The position numbers and the translations under genes are program-made. Shown here in pieces: positions 60,920 to 64,000 of a stretch of DNA of 64,000 nucleotides. The stretch is from UBA6176 sp032119375 (GTDB taxonomy: Bacteria > Verrucomicrobiota > Verrucomicrobiia > Limisphaerales > UBA9464). Location of the stretch: assembly GCA_964430505.1 (NCBI GenBank), contig CAYSGH010000008.1:26472-90471 (forward strand). The letters run 5' to 3'. Under the pieces are notes generated by a model. The model saw nothing but the letters and a program-made list of their open reading frames with translations. It searched no databases and was not told the origin of the DNA. The first letter of the stretch is position 1. Every line of letters starts with the position of its first letter.

Positions 60920-63874
60920 CTAGTTCCCCGGGCGTTCCAGATACGCCACCAAGTCCGCCATCTCCTGTGCGGTGAAATGGTCCATCAAGCCCTCTGGCAT
61001 CATGGAAACCGGCGACGCCTCCCTGGACTTCACCTCGTCCAGCCGCAGCGTTCGCGTCGTTCCTGCCACAGGGTCCACCAAGACCTGTACAGAGCCTCCG
61101 GCTTCTCCGGTGACCCGGCCGGCCACCGTGCCGCCATCGCGCAGCGTGAACAACGTCGCCTGAAACTGCTCGCTGACGACCGCTGACGGCTCCGTGATCG
61201 ATTTGAGGATGTCGATGCGTGCATAGCGCGAGCCCACGCCCGTGAGGTCTGGTCCCACGGCGCCACCTTCGCCGCCGAGGCGATGGCACGCGGCGCATTG
61301 GGCTTCCCTCCAGATGCCTTTCCCGCGCAACACGTCGCCTGTGCCGAGAAGCCCGGCCACATCCGGCGTGGTCCAATGCTTCACGAACGCCCGCGCCTTG
61401 CCGGGTCCTCCCGCCGCCGAGACCACAGCCGCCATTGGGGACCCATTCGTCACCGCCGCGCCCGTGACCCAGGGTGCCAGCGGCCCCTTCTCGTCGTCTG
61501 GCACGCGTGCCAGCGCCTGTTGCCGCATCGTCTTCAGGAAGCCGTCCATGCTCGCGCCGTTGGCCGGCCTTTGGCCCACGTCCCCAAACCAACGCGACTC
61601 GGCCTCCAGCCGGGCCAGCGCGGGACGCCGGTGGAACCATGCGAAGTAACGCTGGCGAAGGCCCATGTCCCAGCCGTTGGTGGCGAGCCGCAACGTGGCC
61701 TGGTAGTGCAACGCCTCGGCCTGCGTCGTTGCGCGGTCCCGCAGTTCGAGGGCCTGCCGCACGACGTCGGGTGATCCCAACGCCACGAGAAGCGCAGACA
61801 GGTCCCGGTTCAGCCGCCAGGAACGCGCCGGGAACTGCCGCCCCAGCTTCTGCAACGCCATCGTGCGCAGGTCGTCCCCCGGCATCCCTTGCCTCGCGAG
61901 GCTCAAGCCGATGACCCGGAGTTTTGTAGCGAACGCCTCCTCGCCCAGCCCGTCCAACGGCCACTTCGCCAGCGCCTTGAGGATCGCGGCTTGGTCGTCC
62001 GTCGCGCCCACCCGGACCAGCGCCATGAGCGCTCCGAGTCCCGCCACCGCGTTGGTCTCCGCCAACGCCCGGGCGCGCCACGACGCCACCGGCTGTCGTT
62101 CCAATGCCACCCGCGCCGCGTGACGCAGCACCCGGTCGTCGGACCCCAGCGCCTCCCAGATATGGCCCAACGCCTCCGGATCGACCACGCGCATCCACCC
62201 TTCCAGCTCGCGGCGTTGCGCCCGCGCCGCGGCGCCCGCCACCGGGCCTGCCGTCGGATCCACGGTGGCGTCTGGGCCCGCGCCCACGTGCGACACGCGA
62301 TACAGGCCCGACTGGGTTCCCCGGCCGCCGGTGATGAAGTACATGGCACCGTCCGGCCCCACCGCGAGGTCGGTCACGTTGAGAGGCTTGCCCTGCACGA
62401 AGGGCTCGAAGGTTCCGGTGTAGCTCGCGCCTTGCGGCCGAAGGTGCATGGCGAGAATCCGCCCGTAGCTCCAGTCCATCACGTACAACGCCCGGCGATA
62501 GGCCGCCGGGAATCGCGCCCCCTTGCCGGAGGCCACGCCCGTCGGCGAGCCGATCCCCACCTCCACCACCGGACCCACGGAATCGGGCAGGTCGGAGGGC
62601 CATTTCGCCGAGCCCTCGCGGAAGCCATGGTCCGCGCCCGCGAAGCAATGCAGGACCCGGATGGGCCGATACCACGGGGTGCCCCAATCCCATTCCATGT
62701 CGCTGTCGAAGGTGAACAGCTCGCCGTCCTCGTTGAACGCGAGGTCGTAGGCGTTGCGTTGCCCGGCCGAGAACAACTCCGCGCCCGAACCGTCCGGCTG
62801 CATCCGGAGGACGTAGCCACCCGGCGGCTTGCGCCCGCTTCCAAACCCGCGCCCGTCCTCCATCCGCGGCAGCACGACGTCGTCGGCGTAGTGGCGCACG
62901 GGCGACGACGGGGCCACGCCTGCGGGGACGTCCACGAAGTTGCCGTTGACCACGAAGAGGCTGGTGCCATCGGTGGCCAGACCGTGGGGTCCGTGCTCGC
63001 CGCCATCGCCCTTCCATGCGTGGAGCGCCTGGCAGGCGTCGAGGGCGTCGTCGCCGTTGGTGTCACGGAGCCGGTACAACGCGAGGCCGTTGGTCCCGCG
63101 GCCGTTGACGTAGAAGCTGTCGAAGGCCCACAGCATTCCCATGGCGGCGCGCACGGGCAGGTCCACCGGGTCCAGCGACGCAAGGCGCCCGTCCTGCAAC
63201 GTGCCCCGGAGCAACGGCTCGGACCCCTGCGGCGAGATCCAGAGGCGGCCTTTGGGGTCGAACGCCAGGCTCACCCACGAGCCCTCGCCAAACTCGGCGC
63301 TTCGCAGCAGTTCCACCTGGAACCCCGGGGCCACCGTCAGCGCCGATGCCGGCGTCGCCACCGGCATCTTGAGCACCTCGCCCCACGGGGCCATGCCATG
63401 CGGCCCAAGCTCACGTGCCCGCGTCCATCCGGTGGCGCCGTCCGCCGACGTTTCCCAGGACGCATCGGAGACCATGGCCTCCGAGCGCCCGTCGGCGAGC
63501 GTGACCTCGAGCCGGGCGACGAGCCCGGCCGGTCCGGTCCCATTGCGGGCGACCAAGGACAGCTCATTGCGTCCGGCTTGTAGCAGGCGCGAGACGTCCA
63601 CCGAGGTGGGCTGCTGGAAGGAATCGTTCTGGCCGACGGCCTTGTCATTGACGCTGAGGACGGCCTGGTCGTCGGCGGCGACCGTGAGCAACGCCTTGCG
63701 CGGGCGCGCGGGCAGCTCGAGGACGCGGCGAAAGAACCGCATCTCGCCGTCGCTTGCCTTTTCGCCCCAGATCCATTGCGGGACCGGGGCGGCCGCTTGT
63801 GCCCCGGGCAGCCCGGTTCCCAGGGCCAGGCATCCCCACAGGGCGAGTCCGATTCGCTTCCAAGCGCGCTGCAT
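60920..63874 (-). CDS. Exported PVC-type dehydrogenase fused to cytochrome c
   Basis: 984 residues. Signal peptide 1-28 (IGLALWGCLALGTGLPGAQA). A beta-sandwich (about 30-165) resembles the N-terminal domain of glycosidases. A six-bladed propeller follows (about 175-540: LWISPQGSEPLLRG, LAFNEDGELFTFDSDMEWD, LAVGPDGAMYFITGGRGTQSGLYRV), the 'putative membrane-bound dehydrogenase' domain of planctomycetes and verrucomicrobia. Helical HEAT-like repeats occupy about 560-830. The C-terminal cytochrome c domain has heme motif Cys860-AA-Cys863-His864 and likely axial Met at 958/959 (MMPEGL). Probably a periplasmic sugar- or alcohol-type oxidoreductase passing electrons to the heme; substrate unknown. 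It stands alone. Confidence 0.9.
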   Translation of the reverse strand: MQRAWKRIGLALWGCLALGTGLPGAQAAAPVPQWIWGEKASDGEMRFFRRVLELPARPRKALLTVAADDQAVLSVNDKAVGQNDSFQQPTSVDVSRLLQAGRNELSLVARNGTGPAGLVARLEVTLADGRSEAMVSDASWETSADGATGWTRARELGPHGMAPWGEVLKMPVATPASALTVAPGFQVELLRSAEFGEGSWVSLAFDPKGRLWISPQGSEPLLRGTLQDGRLASLDPVDLPVRAAMGMLWAFDSFYVNGRGTNGLALYRLRDTNGDDALDACQALHAWKGDGGEHGPHGLATDGTSLFVVNGNFVDVPAGVAPSSPVRHYADDVVLPRMEDGRGFGSGRKPPGGYVLRMQPDGSGAELFSAGQRNAYDLAFNEDGELFTFDSDMEWDWGTPWYRPIRVLHCFAGADHGFREGSAKWPSDLPDSVGPVVEVGIGSPTGVASGKGARFPAAYRRALYVMDWSYGRILAMHLRPQGASYTGTFEPFVQGKPLNVTDLAVGPDGAMYFITGGRGTQSGLYRVSHVGAGPDATVDPTAGPVAGAAARAQRRELEGWMRVVDPEALGHIWEALGSDDRVLRHAARVALERQPVASWRARALAETNAVAGLGALMALVRVGATDDQAAILKALAKWPLDGLGEEAFATKLRVIGLSLARQGMPGDDLRTMALQKLGRQFPARSWRLNRDLSALLVALGSPDVVRQALELRDRATTQAEALHYQATLRLATNGWDMGLRQRYFAWFHRRPALARLEAESRWFGDVGQRPANGASMDGFLKTMRQQALARVPDDEKGPLAPWVTGAAVTNGSPMAAVVSAAGGPGKARAFVKHWTTPDVAGLLGTGDVLRGKGIWREAQCAACHRLGGEGGAVGPDLTGVGSRYARIDILKSITEPSAVVSEQFQATLFTLRDGGTVAGRVTGEAGGSVQVLVDPVAGTTRTLRLDEVKSREASPVSMMPEGLMDHFTAQEMADLVAYLERPGN

Positions 63875-63949
63875 GGGGAGTGTTGTATCCCAGGGACTCG
63901 GGCCGCGCGAGCCAGGTCATCCTCGGGTCATCCCGGAAATGCAGTTCAA

Positions 63950-64000
63950 CCTAGAAACGGCCGTTGGGCAGTCTGTAGGCCGCGTGCCCTCACGCGGCGA
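63950..64000. mobile_element. Second copy of the 12-bp inverted-repeat element, cut by the window end
   Basis: CCTAGAAACGGC (63950-63961) and the following CGTTGGGCAG are identical to the left end at 9365. Seven extra bases (TCTGTAG) follow, then the same perfect hairpin, GCCGCGTG (63979-63986) with CACGCGGC (63991-63998) around CCCT. The right end lies outside the window. Confidence 0.7.

Overview
The window comes from a high-GC bacterium that is most likely a member of the Verrucomicrobiota. The main evidence is (i) a four-gene type IV pilus-like block in the order PilM, Amuc_1100-like, Amuc_1099-like, secretin, a layout known from Akkermansia; (ii) a PVC-type exported dehydrogenase/cytochrome c; (iii) several very long exported proteins built from LamG, lamin-tail, CotH, PPC and thrombospondin-type-3-like modules; and (iv) a large-form IspG. 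A subdivision-3 (Limisphaerales/Pedosphaera-like) lineage would fit, but that rests on overall character and not on a marker gene. I found no rRNA, tRNA, CRISPR array, transposase gene or phage gene.

Layout. 1-3006: 3' part of an exported multi-domain protein. 3010-6991 (minus): panB, a GDP-mannose 3,5-epimerase homologue and an ABC-F ATPase. 7137-8936 (plus): ispG. 8937-9607: a non-coding stretch holding a short element with terminal inverted repeats; a second copy begins at 63950. 9608-16222 (minus): a 2204-residue lamin-tail/CotH/beta-helix exported protein. 16467-21936 (plus): serine hydrolase, a propeller-type sensor kinase and its LuxR-type regulator, overlapping or closely packed, followed by metF. 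22930-26162 (minus): an LptF/LptG-type permease overlapping a GAF histidine kinase. 26510-30088 (plus): OmpR-type regulator, HAMP kinase and a CotH protein. 30335-33595 (plus): trigger factor and an MFS transporter. 33804-35816 (minus): glycosyltransferase and an AbrB/PIN toxin-antitoxin pair. 35987-41759 (plus): two coupled ABC-2-type membrane proteins and a 2-oxoglutarate/Fe(II) oxygenase. 41763-45618 (minus): xseA, an RlmI-type methyltransferase and an orphan sugar-ABC permease. 45755-46432: HAD phosphatase. 46618-60099 (plus): a seven-gene block consisting of the pilus-like machine and three exported proteins, closed by a good terminator. 60142-60735: coaE. 60920-63874 (minus): PVC dehydrogenase/cytochrome.

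How the parts may work together. Housekeeping genes (panB and coaE for coenzyme A, ispG for isoprenoids, metF for one-carbon units, tig, xseA) are scattered among surface and envelope functions. The most coherent system is the 46.6-60.1 kb block. It contains an actin-like PilM fused to a PilN-like membrane region, two single-pass inner-membrane proteins, a secretin with long Met/Gly repeats, and then three exported proteins of unknown function in tight succession. No PilB/PilT motor, PilC or pilin gene is visible. I infer a specialised secretin machine whose neighbouring exported proteins may be its clients or surface partners.

Two families of short inverted-repeat elements occur twice each (9365 and 63950; 26276 and 33739). 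One copy supplies the stop codon and last codons of the glycosyltransferase gene. Most start sites lack a strong Shine-Dalgarno sequence, so several starts were chosen from gene spacing, signal peptides or family alignment and are marked as such.
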